The notes: generated by a model from the sequence alone, not told the origin. A DNA stretch of 64,000 nt from Henningerozyma blattae CBS 6284 (GCF_000315915.1 NC_020194.1:428931-492930); one strand, 5' to 3'; counted from the stretch's first letter, positions 19,774 through 30,773 are shown. Numbers and translations: made by a program.

Positions 19774-22700
19774 ATGGTTAGCGTCAACTCTCCGTTCAAA
19801 AGAAAATCTAGGGAAAACAAATCCCAAGATACTGCTGATTCAACCAATTCGGAGCGTAGATATGCCTTTTTCAATCGAAGAAGCGCCTCTTCTAATAATG
19901 CAAACACTACTTCGAATACACATGCTGATTTGATTCCAAAGAATGCTATTTCTAATCCTGTGCTTCAGTCATTACCAAATTCTACACAACAAATGAAATT
20001 ATTGCCAGCAGGTCCAGACAATTTAGCAATGAATACCCAACACTCTATACCACCGATCATGAGTAATCACCCATTAAATAAAACACCAAACTTTAATACT
20101 TCCCAGCAACAATTTGTTACTCCTGTATCTACTAATAACAACCCCGCAATGAGATTTTCAAATGCAGAATCACAATCTATGGCGTTTAGAACAAGTACGA
20201 ATACTAACGCATCGGTAATGACTGGAAGTGCATCATCTACAAAACCAATTAATAATCGATATTCGGGTATATCCACTACCAATAATATTGGTAATGAGGT
20301 TACTGGAAGTGCCTGTAATACTACCCCTCTCACTCATATCAACTCTTCAAATTCTTCTACCCCAAAAAGAAGTCCAATTAATCAAACGAATAAATCAACA
20401 ATTAATACGTCTACTACAGGCCCTACCCCACCCGTTTCAGGCCAAAATTATTCTCATTCAAGAGTTATATCAAATACATCTTCACAAAGTTCTACTACGA
20501 ATTTCCTTGCCGAACAATATGAAAGAGATAGGAAGAATATTATTCTAACATGTTTTAGCAAACCAAACCCAAATACTTTTGAACCTCCCGATAACTACAT
20601 TACTCATGTAAGAATAACTGAAGATTCTAAATACCAAAATTCAAGACCTCCATTAGATTCAAATTTGAAAAATAAAAAACAGAGAATGCTAATAATGAGT
20701 GCAAAGGCTCAAGATAAAGGAGTAGTTTTATTACATAAAGCAAAAGAAAGTCAGCCTGGCTATTTCCAAATTGGAAGAACTTGGAATTTAAAAGAATTAA
20801 CTTCCTTAGAGAGAGACCCTGAGATAGAAACCGGATTTATTTGTCATTTGGGGAAACCTTACTATTGGAAAACTAGATCTACAAAAGAAAGAACAGTTTT
20901 TGTTAAATCAATTGTGAATGTTTACATGCAAGCTTTTGATGGCCGTGTACCACAATTAATCAATTGGAATTTAAGAATCTTCCATTTAGATGAGAATAGC
21001 TATCAAAGAGCAATGAGAACACGGGAAAATAAAAACATTAACAATGATAGCAGAATTTCTATGGGGCAAAGTTCACTGATGACTCCGCAACGGTCTTCAC
21101 AGTTTAATCTTTCTCATAATTCACCACCATTAAATTCACCACTTTCAATTCCTAATAATATAATGACAAGTCCAGTTAACAATAGGATAAGTACTGTACC
21201 AACACCGCCTACTTCCCCTTTACCATTTTCAGTGTCCACTCCAAATTTCTCAAATAAAATAGATACTACCTATTCTCCCCAATACCTCAACCGGGCAACT
21301 ACTTCAAATTGTAATAGAAATCAATTTCAACAATTTTATAACAATAATGATAATACTACTTCAAGTCCACCTCCAAGAGGAAAGTCACCCACTACAGAAT
21401 CTTCACAACAGTTGAATAATCTTAATAGCCCAATATCAAAGGAAACTTACTTTCCTTCACCAACACATGCCCCACCTTCTCCACCTTCGGCTCTACAACC
21501 TACTTCACCGCTTCAACATGAATCTCATAACCCGTTAAATTTCTGGTCTAGAAATAGTTCGAAACGTAGTTCAAGAGAATTTTTAAGAAGCTCAAATTCA
21601 AATGTTAATTCAAATATAAATTTAATTTCAATTAATACCAAAGATACTACAACAAATTATGATCTTATGAAAAATATAGAACTTGATCAACAAAAGAAAA
21701 ATTTGTATAACCATCAGCAAATGAGTGGAACAGAGCCTTATGAAATCCAACAACAAAACACTAATACATTAGATTCTATAAAAAAGAAACAATATCTTCA
21801 AGACTCAGATTTAGAAAATGCCAGAAATGAGCAAGAACTGAATAGACTTGCTTTAGCAAATCAAGAAATAGAGGAACAAAAGGCTCTCGCAAGAATTCAC
21901 TCATCAAAACAACAGACACAACAAGACCATGATATGGGAAGACAAAAAAACGAAGCAGAAGAAAATGAAAGGTTAAGAGATATAGAAAATAAAGAAAGAC
22001 AAAGGAGAGAAGAAGAGGAATTGGAGAGAATCAGAAGAGAAGAGGAAGAAAATAAAAGAATTCATCAAGAAAAGGAAATGATACAAAAAATTGAAAGAGA
22101 GAATCTCGAAAGAGAAAGAAGGAGAATTGAAACTGAAAGAATAGAAGAAGAAAAAAGACAACAACAGCAAATTGATTTTGAAAGAAAGCAAAGAGAGGAT
22201 GTTGAATTAAGAAGAAAACAAGAAAAACAACTAGAACTTCAAAAAGAACAATTGCAACAGATTGAACAACAAAGAAAACACCAGCAATATATGGAACATC
22301 AGAAAAACGAGCAAGAAAATGTGACGGTGATTAAAAATAAGTTTATAAAAAGGAATACTCAACAGCAATTACATTCACAATTATTATCTAGTATCAATGA
22401 CTATACTTCCAATAGTAATTCTACTGATAATGTTGTTCAAAAGGCTAATGATAGTACTTCCAAACTTCAAAACTTTTTGGATTCTACTGACCAAAGTCAT
22501 ATCACTTTAGTCGATGAGGATTTCAATTCTCCTCCAGATATCTCACTACCTAAAATTACTAATTCTTCTACCTTGAACAATAATTCCCTTATACCCAATA
22601 CCTCTAATTTAGCATCTGGCAAAACATGCACAAGCATTTCTGGCCCAATTCCTTCTGAAGCCATAGTACAAGAACCTGCATTGCATCAAGCACCATTGAG

Positions 22701-25626
22701 AAGGATATCTCAGAAGAGAATAACCACTAATCTAGTAGAACCAAATGATGATCAATCTGGATCACCAGTTTTTCAAAAGACACCTGCAGTAAAGAAAGAT
22801 GAAATGGCTCAGATCCAAGGTACTGCAAGAAATTCAGATGAACCAACACAGATGAATAACAATGATAATATGCTAGCTAATCTGAATTCGGTCCTGACTG
22901 AAAAAGTGGATTCAACTCCAGACAGTGATGAATTTGAATTTACAGACAACAGTGAATTACCCACACCTACTGATGATAAATCTTTTATCCAAACTGAACC
23001 ATTACATCTAAAAAGGCGGTCATCTGATGACCAGCCAGAGAAGAGATCGTACACCCTTTCCCAAGTAAAATACCCCCCTACTCCTCCAAGCTCTGCTCTC
23101 CCTATTGCACCACTATCTAATTCTCCAGTTTTACAGGTAAACCAACAACAAATACCAGAAGTAAGAGGGAGGTGCCGTAAAATTGTTCACAAACCAAATA
23201 ACCCGTTTGCTATTAGTGAAGAGGTTAACAATAACATTAGTATTCCAGAGGAACCAATAGGTTCAAATATACCATTCGGTTCAGATAACTCCCTTCACGA
23301 AGTAAGTAGTAACAATGATAGTATTTTTAGTGATGAAGTACTTCCTCACAGATTTCATAAGGTTTCTATTATTGAGGAAGAACAGCCAGATATCCCACAA
23401 TTAGAAGCTTTAGAAAAAGAAAAAGGCACAACACTTTCCAAAGATATTCTAACAAGACCACCTCTAATTGATATTGATGATGATGAGATGAATGAAATTC
23501 TTGCTGACATTAATTGGGATGGGAAGGAAGACCCCGATGAGATGCTGGACAAGCTAGATCGAAAAATTGCGGATGAAAAGCATTCTCTGAATAACAATTT
23601 GATATCTTTAGAAGGATCTGGATCTACTCTCAAACCATATCAATTAGCGGTTACCAAAGAATGTGAAAAAATGGATCCAACAATATCTCTGTTTCTAATG
23701 GAAATGGGTAATGTAGCTGATGATATTGAATATATTGAACAGCAAAATAATGGGCTTCAAGTAGAAAGTGCAAATAAAAAAATGTTATGGAATACCCTTT
23801 CCCAACTCTTGAATAGTGTTTCGATGGATCAAGATACGTTATATGAACTTTTATCGAAACCAATTAGTGAGCATAATCTAGGTAGAATGGATAATCAACT
23901 AGAAAAGTTATTCAGTGCGTTAATTGCAATAAAAGGTGAAAAATCATCAGTTCATGATTATTTGGGTGGAATGTCTGCACTTCAACAAAGGCGACAAACA
24001 TATGAAAAAGTTACCTCTGCATTTCTTATTAGAGTAGTTGATGAATTGACAAAAATGTTTAGTAATATAGAACATATGAAGAATACACAATTGACCAATA
24101 TCTTATCTAGACTGCTAGTATTTTCTTCTTTGACAAGATTCTGCAAGGATGTATCCCCAAATTCATATGAAACAATTATGGAAAAATGGAATGAGACTGC
24201 TCATAATATTTACAGTGATGAGGGATCAAGATTATTAAATATTTTTGAGAAGAATAACAACCAAAGTTTTACAAATAATGAGTCAGAGAATATGGTTACT
24301 TTAGCTTCAATAAATAAATTCTTCGTTGATATTTTACAATATAAGAAGGGTAGCTTAGATTATTCAACAAAATTAAACGCTGCCCCTCCCGAACTGAATA
24401 TAGTATTAGGAATATTAGATATCTTGGAAACAATCGAGAGAGAATGCATTGTATATCAAAACTTTTTGGATAACTTCTTCCACCTTTCTGATAACCGAGA
24501 TTTCAGCAAATTTATTGCTCAATATCGTGATTTAAATTCACGGGTTGTTTCTTTGGAAGAAATCAAGACTATGGATTCAGATAGAAAATCGGCAACTTTA
24601 ATTAATGAGTTAGTTTCCAAAGCTTTTCACAACACTATAACAGATATCAGCTCATATTTGGTCCATAGGATCAAGGAATTACCTTCAATTTCACCATCTT
24701 TGTTAATGTATTTACAAAGCAGATCAAAAGCTTTAGAGAATTCTAATCAAGAATATTTATTAGGAGCTACACAAAGATTAATAAATCAAATTAAACAAGC
24801 ATGGCTTGACTTTGTAAAGGATGAGTCAATATTTATCGAACGTGCTTTTATCGATTATTCCGATATATCTGTGGCCCCATTTTTGTTAACCGTTATTGTG
24901 ATAATGAAAAATACAGAAGAAATTTATAGTAGGACAAAACAATTAGTTTTAGGAAATGAATCACTAGAAAATGATGAAACGCTTTTATTAGTTCATAAGG
25001 GCTTCGAAAACTTAGGCATAGAAATCGTTCATTCATTGTCAAAGCCTTCTGATACTATTTCCCAGAATCCATCGGCAGATGTGAGTAAGAAATTACTATC
25101 ATTAATATTAAACAGTAATTGGTTAATCAAAACTTTTGCATATGTGAATGTGAATGATGTTTTAAACCAGCCCTTGGTAGAAATCAAAATCACCTTTGAT
25201 AACTATAAAGAATTATACGTTACACATAGATTAAGACAGACGATGCCTAAATTAACTTCGTTTGTTTCAGGTGCTCTTAATTTATTGAGAAATAATCGTA
25301 ATAGAGGAACTCTCAATCCTGCACGTCGGGCAGCTTATAGTAAACAAAATTTGGATAATATGTTGTCTGGATATACACCTCAGGAAATTGATAATTTAAT
25401 CTCAAAATTGCATCAACAAGTCGTTACAGACTTTAACATTTCCTCCAGCGATATAATTCAAGACACGCTGATTGAAAAAATTTGGTCCAGCTTGCAAGGT
25501 AGTACTGTTTCGTTATATTTACAATTGGCAACCTTAATGGAAAAAAATTATAGGGGCTCTATTTTACAATTCTCCAAAAATGACATTATCCTTTCCTTTG
25601 AAAAATATAGGAAACAGACCCAATAA
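19774..25626 (+). CDS. SEC3: SEC3, exocyst subunit and exocytic landmark
   Basis: Sec3 is the exocyst subunit that tethers secretory vesicles at growth sites by binding PI(4,5)P2 and Rho GTPases. This protein has 1950 residues, much longer than S. cerevisiae Sec3 (1336). It shows a basic start (SPFKRKSREN), a PH-type domain at about 242-415 (NFLAEQYERDRKNIILTCFSK, FQIGRTWNLKEL, YMQAFDGRVPQLINWNL), and a long Pro/Ser/Asn-rich linker. An Arg/Glu/Gln coiled coil follows (about 690-860), then an acidic linker, then the conserved exocyst region (about 1230-1950) with motifs such as SLFLMEMGNVADDIE, GLQVESANKKMLWNTL, RECIVYQNF and TVSLYLQL. Most of the extra length is low-complexity sequence between the PH-type domain and the C-terminal region. 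The partial paralog immediately upstream is on the same strand. Confidence 0.96.
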   Translation: MVSVNSPFKRKSRENKSQDTADSTNSERRYAFFNRRSASSNNANTTSNTHADLIPKNAISNPVLQSLPNSTQQMKLLPAGPDNLAMNTQHSIPPIMSNHPLNKTPNFNTSQQQFVTPVSTNNNPAMRFSNAESQSMAFRTSTNTNASVMTGSASSTKPINNRYSGISTTNNIGNEVTGSACNTTPLTHINSSNSSTPKRSPINQTNKSTINTSTTGPTPPVSGQNYSHSRVISNTSSQSSTTNFLAEQYERDRKNIILTCFSKPNPNTFEPPDNYITHVRITEDSKYQNSRPPLDSNLKNKKQRMLIMSAKAQDKGVVLLHKAKESQPGYFQIGRTWNLKELTSLERDPEIETGFICHLGKPYYWKTRSTKERTVFVKSIVNVYMQAFDGRVPQLINWNLRIFHLDENSYQRAMRTRENKNINNDSRISMGQSSLMTPQRSSQFNLSHNSPPLNSPLSIPNNIMTSPVNNRISTVPTPPTSPLPFSVSTPNFSNKIDTTYSPQYLNRATTSNCNRNQFQQFYNNNDNTTSSPPPRGKSPTTESSQQLNNLNSPISKETYFPSPTHAPPSPPSALQPTSPLQHESHNPLNFWSRNSSKRSSREFLRSSNSNVNSNINLISINTKDTTTNYDLMKNIELDQQKKNLYNHQQMSGTEPYEIQQQNTNTLDSIKKKQYLQDSDLENARNEQELNRLALANQEIEEQKALARIHSSKQQTQQDHDMGRQKNEAEENERLRDIENKERQRREEEELERIRREEEENKRIHQEKEMIQKIERENLERERRRIETERIEEEKRQQQQIDFERKQREDVELRRKQEKQLELQKEQLQQIEQQRKHQQYMEHQKNEQENVTVIKNKFIKRNTQQQLHSQLLSSINDYTSNSNSTDNVVQKANDSTSKLQNFLDSTDQSHITLVDEDFNSPPDISLPKITNSSTLNNNSLIPNTSNLASGKTCTSISGPIPSEAIVQEPALHQAPLRRISQKRITTNLVEPNDDQSGSPVFQKTPAVKKDEMAQIQGTARNSDEPTQMNNNDNMLANLNSVLTEKVDSTPDSDEFEFTDNSELPTPTDDKSFIQTEPLHLKRRSSDDQPEKRSYTLSQVKYPPTPPSSALPIAPLSNSPVLQVNQQQIPEVRGRCRKIVHKPNNPFAISEEVNNNISIPEEPIGSNIPFGSDNSLHEVSSNNDSIFSDEVLPHRFHKVSIIEEEQPDIPQLEALEKEKGTTLSKDILTRPPLIDIDDDEMNEILADINWDGKEDPDEMLDKLDRKIADEKHSLNNNLISLEGSGSTLKPYQLAVTKECEKMDPTISLFLMEMGNVADDIEYIEQQNNGLQVESANKKMLWNTLSQLLNSVSMDQDTLYELLSKPISEHNLGRMDNQLEKLFSALIAIKGEKSSVHDYLGGMSALQQRRQTYEKVTSAFLIRVVDELTKMFSNIEHMKNTQLTNILSRLLVFSSLTRFCKDVSPNSYETIMEKWNETAHNIYSDEGSRLLNIFEKNNNQSFTNNESENMVTLASINKFFVDILQYKKGSLDYSTKLNAAPPELNIVLGILDILETIERECIVYQNFLDNFFHLSDNRDFSKFIAQYRDLNSRVVSLEEIKTMDSDRKSATLINELVSKAFHNTITDISSYLVHRIKELPSISPSLLMYLQSRSKALENSNQEYLLGATQRLINQIKQAWLDFVKDESIFIERAFIDYSDISVAPFLLTVIVIMKNTEEIYSRTKQLVLGNESLENDETLLLVHKGFENLGIEIVHSLSKPSDTISQNPSADVSKKLLSLILNSNWLIKTFAYVNVNDVLNQPLVEIKITFDNYKELYVTHRLRQTMPKLTSFVSGALNLLRNNRNRGTLNPARRAAYSKQNLDNMLSGYTPQEIDNLISKLHQQVVTDFNISSSDIIQDTLIEKIWSSLQGSTVSLYLQLATLMEKNYRGSILQFSKNDIILSFEKYRKQTQ

Positions 25627-26204
25627 TTTAATATTATTTCGACAATATTTATTTTATTATTATATAACTCTTTTACTTAATCTTCAGTTTAATTTTTATA
25701 TTTGAATTTTTAGTTATTCTATTTATTTTTTTGTCGCTAGATCCTCATAACTAGTTGTTAGGCTATCACAGTAGCACATTAAAACTAAAAGTTTGTAGAA
25801 TAATTATATCTAAGCTACCTAATACACTCTATAAATAACTCTGTAAATTTTTGTGAAGCGTTCTACTGACTTTTTATTATATTAGATATAAAAAGATAAT
25901 ATTGTTTACTACGTATTAAGCAAACTTCACACAAGGGATTCTGTACGGTGCATTCTCTTTTTAGTGTCTTCCCGACCTTTTAAGAAAACCTGTAAAAGGA
26001 AGAGTAAATAAGGGACAAGCAACAAGGATTCCTATATAATAATCCATTCTGTATTAAATCCCTTTGGCTATAATTCTAAAATGCAAAATCTGTTGTCACC
26101 TGTATTTTTATTTATAGGTTATTTTTATTTATAGGTTATTTTTATTTGGGTTCATTCTCATAGTTGGATGAGCAGTTTTTGAGGCGCGTAGAAATAGTTT
26201 TTAA

Positions 26205-26210
26205 ACGCGT
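26205..26210. promoter_or_regulatory. MCB (ACGCGT) element of MPH1
   Basis: ACGCGT is the MBF (Mbp1-Swi6) core that drives late-G1 transcription of DNA replication and repair genes. A near match (GCGCGT) lies at 26184-26189. Both are about 90-110 bp upstream of the MPH1 ATG. Confidence 0.5.
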
Positions 26211-26279
26211 AAGAACCTGTAATCTTAACATTATATAATCGGTCTGTATTATAAAGAGATCGAAAAAAGAACAAGGAAG

Positions 26280-26286
26280 CGGGTAA
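26280..26286 (-). promoter_or_regulatory. Reb1-type site just upstream of MPH1
   Basis: CGGGTAA, the reverse of TTACCCG, ends 10 bases before the MPH1 ATG. It lies within the likely leader, so its role as a factor site is uncertain. Confidence 0.25.
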
Positions 26287-26296
26287 GAACAATGAT

Positions 26297-29200
26297 ATGG
26301 TGATGTCTACGAAGGATGGTGATTTAAGCGACTTTGATGATGATGAACTCAATTCACTGTATGAAAAAAATATTAACATGACTGTCAAAGAAACGGTGGT
26401 TAGAAGATCGTTACCTCAGCAAAGAAACTTGCAAGGTGAAATTCTCCCAGGACAAGCCCCATTTTATGAAGAAATCCAGAGGGATGTAACATTTGGACCT
26501 ACACACCATATTCTAAGACAAGATGAATTAGATTTCTATATTTACCCTACAAATTTTGAACTGAGAGAATACCAGTTTAGTATTGTAAGAAGAGCACTTT
26601 TTGAAAATGTATTATGTGCAATTCCAACTGGTATGGGTAAAACTTTTATTGCAAGTACAGTCATGCTCAATTTTTTTAGATGGTCTAAAACAGGTAAAAT
26701 TATTTTTACTGCTCCTACTAGACCCTTAGTAGCACAGCAAATCCAAGCTTGTTTAGGAATAACAGGTATACCTAGCGCCCAAACTGCTATTTTATTGGAC
26801 AAGACTCGTAGGAATCGTGAAAGTATATGGAATTCGAAACGTGTTTTTTTCACAACTCCCCAAGTAGTTGAGAATGATTTGAAAAGAGGTGTTCTTAATC
26901 CAAAAGATATCATTTGTTTGGTAATTGATGAAGCACACAGAGGTACTGGTTCTTATGCATATGTTAATGTTGTAAAGTTTATTGACAGATTTAATTCCTC
27001 GTATCGTATTTTGGCACTTACTGCTACTCCTGGGACAGAACTGGCTTCTGTGCAAGAAGTAGTCAGCAATCTAGATATTTCGAAGATTGAAATTAGAACA
27101 GAAGATAGTTCAGATATCACAAGATACATGAAAAATAAAGAAAAGGTTAAAATTAACCTACCATTGTCATCAGATATAGAAGATATTATTGAAAAACTGG
27201 GAATGGCGATTACGCCTGTCCTTCAACAAGCAATTGGACTGGGTATTTATGAAGATTGCCCACCTTCTAAAATTAATGCATTTGTGGCACTTCAACAAAG
27301 TAAAAAAATAATATCTAACCCTGCTATTCCTGAAGGAATCAAATGGAGAAATTATTTTATTTTGCAATTACTAAATCATGTTGGACAAATGTTAAAACGT
27401 ATAAAAATATACGGTATACGCCCCTTTTTTAATTACTTGGAAAATAAGCATTTAGAATTTACAACAAAGTATGAGTTGGGTAAATCTACAAATAAGTTAG
27501 CTGCAGGGTTTTATTATAACCCTATACTAAAAAGTTTAATGAAAGATTGTGAGAAGCTTATCGAAAATCCTCATTTTTTAGGTCATGAAAAAATGCAATG
27601 CATTAGAGATGAACTTATCAGTTTTTTTGAAGAAGTTGGGTCTTCATCAAGGGTTATCATTTTTACTGAGTTGAGGGAAAGTGCATTAGAAATTGTTAAA
27701 TGCGTAGCTGGAATGAATAATGCTGATATTAGGCCTCACATTTTTATTGGACAAGCCAAAGGAAAGGAAGGCTTTGATGAAGTTGAATTCAATAGAAAGC
27801 ATAAGCCAAAAGGCAGGAAGAAGGTAGATAGGTTGAAACGCCAAGAGGAAGTAGAAGAGGCAAAAAGAATTCAAGCTGAGCAAAAAGATCACGCAAAGCA
27901 GCTAAGAACTGCGAGTAGAACTGGTAGCTCTGAAGAGGCTCAAATCAACGGTATGAATCAGAAAAGACAAAAAGAAGTCATCTCACAATTTAAAAATGGT
28001 GATTATAATGTTTTGGTTTGTACATCTATTGGTGAAGAAGGTTTAGATATTGGCGAGGTTGACCTTATTATATGTTATGACACTACAAGCAGCCCTATAA
28101 AAAATATTCAGCGAATGGGAAGAACCGGTAGAAAAAGAGATGGTAAAATTATTCTATTATTTAGTAGTAATGAAGAAACTAAATTCGAAAAGGCTATGGA
28201 AGACTATGCAAGCCTTCAAAAACTTATTTCGCAAAATTATCTGAGCTATAAAGAGTCAGATCGTATCCTACCACCTAACATTAATCCTCAATGCTTAAAA
28301 AAGTTTATTAATATTAATGATGATGATAAAGCAGTTTTTGAAATGGAGGATTCTGAAGCTGTCATACAATATGCTACACAATGCATGCTGGACAAAGATC
28401 CCCCTAAGAAAAAGGGTAACAAAAAAACTAAATCAAAGGCAGCAAAAGCTACAAAAGCCACAAAAGCTACAAAAGCTACAAAAGCTACAAAAGCTACAAA
28501 AGCTACAAAAGCTACAAAAGCTACAAAAGCTATAAAAGCTATAAAAGCTACAAATGTGGATGAAAATCAAATGCATTCACCTCATGCAATTTCCAAAAAA
28601 GAGAAGAGGTTTTTCATGCCCGACAATGTTGAGCTAGGCATTGTTTCTGCTAGTGACCTTGTTAATAAATTTACTACCGATGAAAATGGTAAAAAACAAA
28701 TAGTATCTTCAATAGAGCGAATACCTTTGTCTATATCTCCGATGACGGCTCTGGATAAAATAGAGAGAGATTCATTCGATAGCTTGTCTCCAACAAAATC
28801 AGAATTTGAATCTCAACAATTAGGAAATATTGAACCAAAGAGCTTAAAAGAAATATTAAGCGGTGACATTAAGCATATACCAGAAGACGCTATTTTAACT
28901 CAACAGACATCACCTCAAAAACTAATTAATAAGCATTCCCAGTCGACGGTAGAAAAATTGGCGCAACCTTATCCAACGTCAATTCATAACACCAGTATAA
29001 TTGATAAAGGCAATTCCAAGAGTAATGATGCTTGTACTGTTAAACATACAGAGGATAGTATAATTATTGATTTGGAAGATACAGAATCAGAAATGGAAAT
29101 AACACACGAAAATATTCCTCATGAATTTAAGGGCCAAGAATTATTTAAGCATGAATTTAATGAAACAGATGGATTAATCTCAAGCTCTGAAAGGGAATTC

Positions 29201-29539
29201 TTTAAAAGAAATTATTCATCAAAGGATATTGTTTTTATTGAACCTATCCCAGAATTTGGTAGCTTCACTAAAGTTAAAGAGGTTCCTCACAGTAATAGAG
29301 TTACCCATATTTTGCAACTTTTTGCAGGACTAAGAACTGGAGATAAATCAACTATAATCGGAATGAATAAAGTGCGGTGTATAGCAAAGGGTGTTGCTCA
29401 TGGTACGGTAAGCTATAACGACGGTACTTCTTCTGTCATAGTTTCAAGAGATTCTGTTATGGACAATGATTCTACGCTAGACTTATCAAAAGAAGAGCTA
29501 AGTGAATTGCTAGATTCAGATGCATATTCAGATTTTTAA
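26297..29539 (+). CDS. MPH1: MPH1, FANCM-type 3'-5' DNA helicase
   Basis: Mph1 is the yeast FANCM orthologue: an SF2 helicase that unwinds D-loops, suppresses crossovers and promotes fork regression. This protein has 1080 residues. Visible motifs are the N-terminal acidic DFDDDELNSLYEK, motif I IPTGMGKTFIA (near residue 111), TAPTRPLVAQQ, motif II DEAH (near 211), motif III LALTATPG, GRTRE-like FTELRES, and the C-terminal motif VI QRMGRTGRKRDG (near 613). The family signature ATQCMLDK-FMPDNVE follows. Residues about 716-752 are a Lys-Ala-Thr tandem repeat from a 9-bp nucleotide repeat that I do not recall from the S. cerevisiae protein. The start could be 26297 (MVMST) or 26303 (MST). A three-codon out-of-frame ATG (26292-26303) precedes it. 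An MCB element lies upstream. Confidence 0.96.
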   Translation: MVMSTKDGDLSDFDDDELNSLYEKNINMTVKETVVRRSLPQQRNLQGEILPGQAPFYEEIQRDVTFGPTHHILRQDELDFYIYPTNFELREYQFSIVRRALFENVLCAIPTGMGKTFIASTVMLNFFRWSKTGKIIFTAPTRPLVAQQIQACLGITGIPSAQTAILLDKTRRNRESIWNSKRVFFTTPQVVENDLKRGVLNPKDIICLVIDEAHRGTGSYAYVNVVKFIDRFNSSYRILALTATPGTELASVQEVVSNLDISKIEIRTEDSSDITRYMKNKEKVKINLPLSSDIEDIIEKLGMAITPVLQQAIGLGIYEDCPPSKINAFVALQQSKKIISNPAIPEGIKWRNYFILQLLNHVGQMLKRIKIYGIRPFFNYLENKHLEFTTKYELGKSTNKLAAGFYYNPILKSLMKDCEKLIENPHFLGHEKMQCIRDELISFFEEVGSSSRVIIFTELRESALEIVKCVAGMNNADIRPHIFIGQAKGKEGFDEVEFNRKHKPKGRKKVDRLKRQEEVEEAKRIQAEQKDHAKQLRTASRTGSSEEAQINGMNQKRQKEVISQFKNGDYNVLVCTSIGEEGLDIGEVDLIICYDTTSSPIKNIQRMGRTGRKRDGKIILLFSSNEETKFEKAMEDYASLQKLISQNYLSYKESDRILPPNINPQCLKKFININDDDKAVFEMEDSEAVIQYATQCMLDKDPPKKKGNKKTKSKAAKATKATKATKATKATKATKATKATKATKAIKAIKATNVDENQMHSPHAISKKEKRFFMPDNVELGIVSASDLVNKFTTDENGKKQIVSSIERIPLSISPMTALDKIERDSFDSLSPTKSEFESQQLGNIEPKSLKEILSGDIKHIPEDAILTQQTSPQKLINKHSQSTVEKLAQPYPTSIHNTSIIDKGNSKSNDACTVKHTEDSIIIDLEDTESEMEITHENIPHEFKGQELFKHEFNETDGLISSSEREFFKRNYSSKDIVFIEPIPEFGSFTKVKEVPHSNRVTHILQLFAGLRTGDKSTIIGMNKVRCIAKGVAHGTVSYNDGTSSVIVSRDSVMDNDSTLDLSKEELSELLDSDAYSDF
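28442..28552 (+). repeat. In-frame 9-bp minisatellite in MPH1
   Basis: About twelve tandem copies of a 9-bp unit (AAAGCTACA-type), with a few C/T changes, encode (Lys-Ala-Thr)n with two Lys-Ala-Ile units. Copy-to-copy identity is high, suggesting recent slippage expansion. Confidence 0.9.
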
Positions 29540-30773
29540 TATTTATTTCAATATTTTTATAGACATTTACAGATATTAATAACTTGGAAGCATTGTTTTT
29601 TTTGTTAGCTTTTTTTCTTAACTGCACATGTAAATAGGAAAATTGAATATAGTTAAATACTCGCTCCAAACTAATTAATAATTTATAAAGCATATTTGGA
29701 AAGATAAGATATAAAAGTTTTATAATTGTTTTACTATATGTTAATGGGTATCTATTCTCCAATATTCGTTAAAACTAGGCTAATAATTTTATATTGGCAA
29801 GTGTTTATTGGGCTATAAATGTCGTGAGTTTTGAAATATGACGACTTAAATCTGTTGGGAAGTGTCTATATCAATTTTCTTTTTCTGCGAAATATTTTGT
29901 ATCATATACTTACATTCTTTTTTGGGAAAGGCCAAGTTTTATTACTTAGAAAACCGGCTAATAAGGTTATTATATTGGCATAATTTAAGAAAAGTATTTC
30001 ACTTTATGTCTATAAAATACTTATCTAAATTATTGGTACCGCTCATTTCTGTCAAGATATTAATATGCCAAGTTTCTTATAAATAGTTTGGCTAGGAATA
30101 TAAATTTGGTTACAATTATTTTCAAAGCTTTAAGTGGTTAAAACCTACCCATGTAAATATAATATACTTTTCTAAATTTTTTGTTGTGGATATATTGTGA
30201 GTACTTCAGAAGTTTATGAAATTAATATAATAAGGCTAATGTTCTCAAGTATAAGTTCCAAGTGGTGCAATCATGCGAGTAAATGACAACGAATCAAATA
30301 ATTACACAGTTATTCATTTATACAACTAAATGACTACAAGTCATAAAGTCGTATACTCATGCAATCAAGAAGTTGCGCAATGGTTTAATAGTTAATAAAC
30401 TAATATTTAGAATATGAAGCTCTATTTGAAAACTACTGGAAGTTGAGAGAGTCTGAAATTATTTAATAGTGATGTTTTTTATGTAATATTGGATTACTTC
30501 TTTTACATGATTTATTAACATATGTTTTCATCTACAATATGCTTTTTAAATAGTAAAATAAAATAAATTACATTCATAAATGTTCTTTAGAACATTTCCC
30601 TTGCTTAACCAATACCCTAATTATGAACAAAACTAGGTATGTAAAAATTAAACACTTGGTAACAATGGGGTTTTAAGAAAACGTTAGAAAAATAATATTA
30701 TTATTTTACCGCAGTTGGTGTTAGTAGTCTGTTTTTTTAATAGTGCTAGGGACCAAGTAGTTTATTCTTAAAA
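29540..30773. other. AT-rich region downstream of MPH1
   Basis: 1.2 kb without a recognisable gene. Small open frames here have no family resemblance. No centromere-like CDEI-CDEII-CDEIII arrangement was found, although MPH1 lies close to CEN9 in S. cerevisiae. Confidence 0.5.

Larger units (their letters stand above)
25627..26296. other. SEC3 3' flank and MPH1 promoter
   Basis: 670 bp, AT-rich. The phrase TTTATAGGTTATTTTTATTT is repeated in tandem at about 26105-26145. MCB-like and Reb1-type sites near MPH1 are listed separately. Confidence 0.5.
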
